5,973 bases of DNA, from the NCBI GenBank assembly GCA_021813195.1, contig JAKALI010000279.1, forward strand, positions 1 to 5,973. The letters are read 5' to 3'. Below the pieces are notes generated by a model, which searched no databases, was not told where the DNA came from, and was given only the letters and a program-made list of their open reading frames with translations. The first letter of the stretch is position 1. Each line of letters begins with the position of its first letter. Origin of the DNA: Pseudomonadota bacterium. Lineage in GTDB: Bacteria; Pseudomonadota; Alphaproteobacteria; Rhizobiales; Hyphomicrobiaceae. Shown here piece after piece: positions 5,582 through 5,973 of this stretch. The position numbers and the translations under genes are program-made.

Positions 5582-5586
5582 CTCCT
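5582..5586 (-). promoter_or_regulatory. Shine-Dalgarno AGGAG for cheY overlapping the cheA stop
   Basis: On the minus strand the sequence reads TAGGAG, so the cheA stop TAG runs into AGGAG, seven bases before the cheY ATG. This arrangement supports translational coupling of CheA and CheY. Confidence 0.75.
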
Positions 5587-5973
5587 AAGCCGCCGCCATA
5601 CTGCTATTCGCAGTGGCGCCGTTTTTCACAAGCTTTTCCTTCGCCGTGTCTTCCACGGCATTGCCGGCTTTCCAATTTGCGTTCGTGCTAGTTTGCAGCG
5701 TTGCTGCGAGATCGGATAGCGCTTCAATGTCCAGAATAAACGCGACCCGTCCATTGCCGAGAATAGTGGCCGCGGCAATTCCTGGGACGCGGCCATAACT
5801 CTCCTCGATGCTCTTGATCACCACCTGCTGATGGCCGCACAATTCGTCGACCACCAAGCCGAAGCGCGAGCCCTCTCCGGCGTCCGTGATGATGACAACG
5901 CGCTCGGCGGACTCGTTACTGCTGGCGCCAATGTCCAGCAATTCGTCGAGCAGGACGAGCGGCACGAATTCGC
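5585..5973 (-). CDS. cheA: Chemotaxis histidine kinase CheA, C-terminal end (truncated by window)
   Basis: The frame stays open to the right edge, so only the last ~129 codons are visible. The text EFVPLVLLDELL, FGLVVDELCGHQQVVIKSIE and YGRVPGIAAATILGNGRV followed by AFILDI is the P5 (CheW-like) regulatory domain of CheA. The QQVVIK and GIAAATILG motifs are characteristic of CheA rather than stand-alone CheW. This domain couples the kinase to CheW and chemoreceptors. After P5 there is a tail of about 45 residues rich in Ala, Asn, Lys and Thr, ending SSMAAA and likely disordered. GTG 5965 is only an internal codon. It is the first gene of the visible leftward unit, followed by cheY, the D-x3-Q protein and the DUF2336 gene. 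Kinase and Hpt domains lie beyond the window. Confidence 0.94.
   Translation of the reverse strand, partial: EFVPLVLLDELLDIGASSNESAERVVIITDAGEGSRFGLVVDELCGHQQVVIKSIEESYGRVPGIAAATILGNGRVAFILDIEALSDLAATLQTSTNANWKAGNAVEDTAKEKLVKNGATANSSMAAA

Noticed and set aside
5158..5691. Rightward 177-codon ORF opposite cheY
   Set aside because: It is antisense to a canonical CheY with every catalytic residue, and has no family resemblance of its own.
5585..5720. CheR-docking pentapeptide (NWETF-like) in the CheA tail
   Set aside because: Only an isolated Asn-Trp occurs, internal to the tail and not at the C terminus, and CheA is not expected to carry this receptor motif.

Overview
The window looks like the chromosome of an alphaproteobacterium, most likely a Hyphomicrobiales/Nitrobacteraceae-type organism. 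This is an inference from the moderately high GC, the codon use, an alphaproteobacterial Crp/Fnr-type regulator, a DUF2336 protein, and a CheA/CheY arrangement with atypical helper proteins. No mobile element, CRISPR array, tRNA or rRNA was seen.

Left part (1-1775) holds two convergent transcription factors. A GlxA-type regulator (DJ-1/PfpI-like domain plus AraC helix-turn-helix) is cut by the left edge and runs rightwards. A Crp/Fnr-family regulator with an N-terminal cysteine cluster runs leftwards. Neither has an obvious functional link to the rest of the window.

Middle (about 1776-2401) is roughly 620 bases without a convincing gene. It holds an AT-rich block, two perfect 12-bp palindromes, a CtrA-like motif, and two tiny leftward ORFs in what may be the leader of the Crp/Fnr gene.

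Right part (2402-5973) is a signalling region of two converging transcription units. The rightward unit encodes an atypical receiver-only response regulator, then a 189-residue helical protein that may be a histidine-less Hpt-like protein. The leftward unit encodes, in transcription order, the C-terminal end of CheA, a canonical CheY, a small helical protein with a CheZ-like D-x3-Q motif, and a DUF2336 protein. The two units meet tail to tail: their stop codons overlap by 4 bp inside a perfect 14-bp palindrome, so both proteins end in Ala-Asp.

Likely working model: CheA phosphorylates the canonical CheY, which signals to the flagellar motor. The small D-x3-Q protein is a candidate CheY-P phosphatase. 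The rightward response regulator lacks one acidic-pocket residue and the aromatic switch residue, and carries a C-terminal tail resembling the CheY-binding peptide of FliM. It may therefore be a docking, sink or competitor module rather than an ordinary output regulator. The Che identifications of CheA and CheY are firm; the phosphatase, pseudo-Hpt and tail-peptide ideas are inferences.
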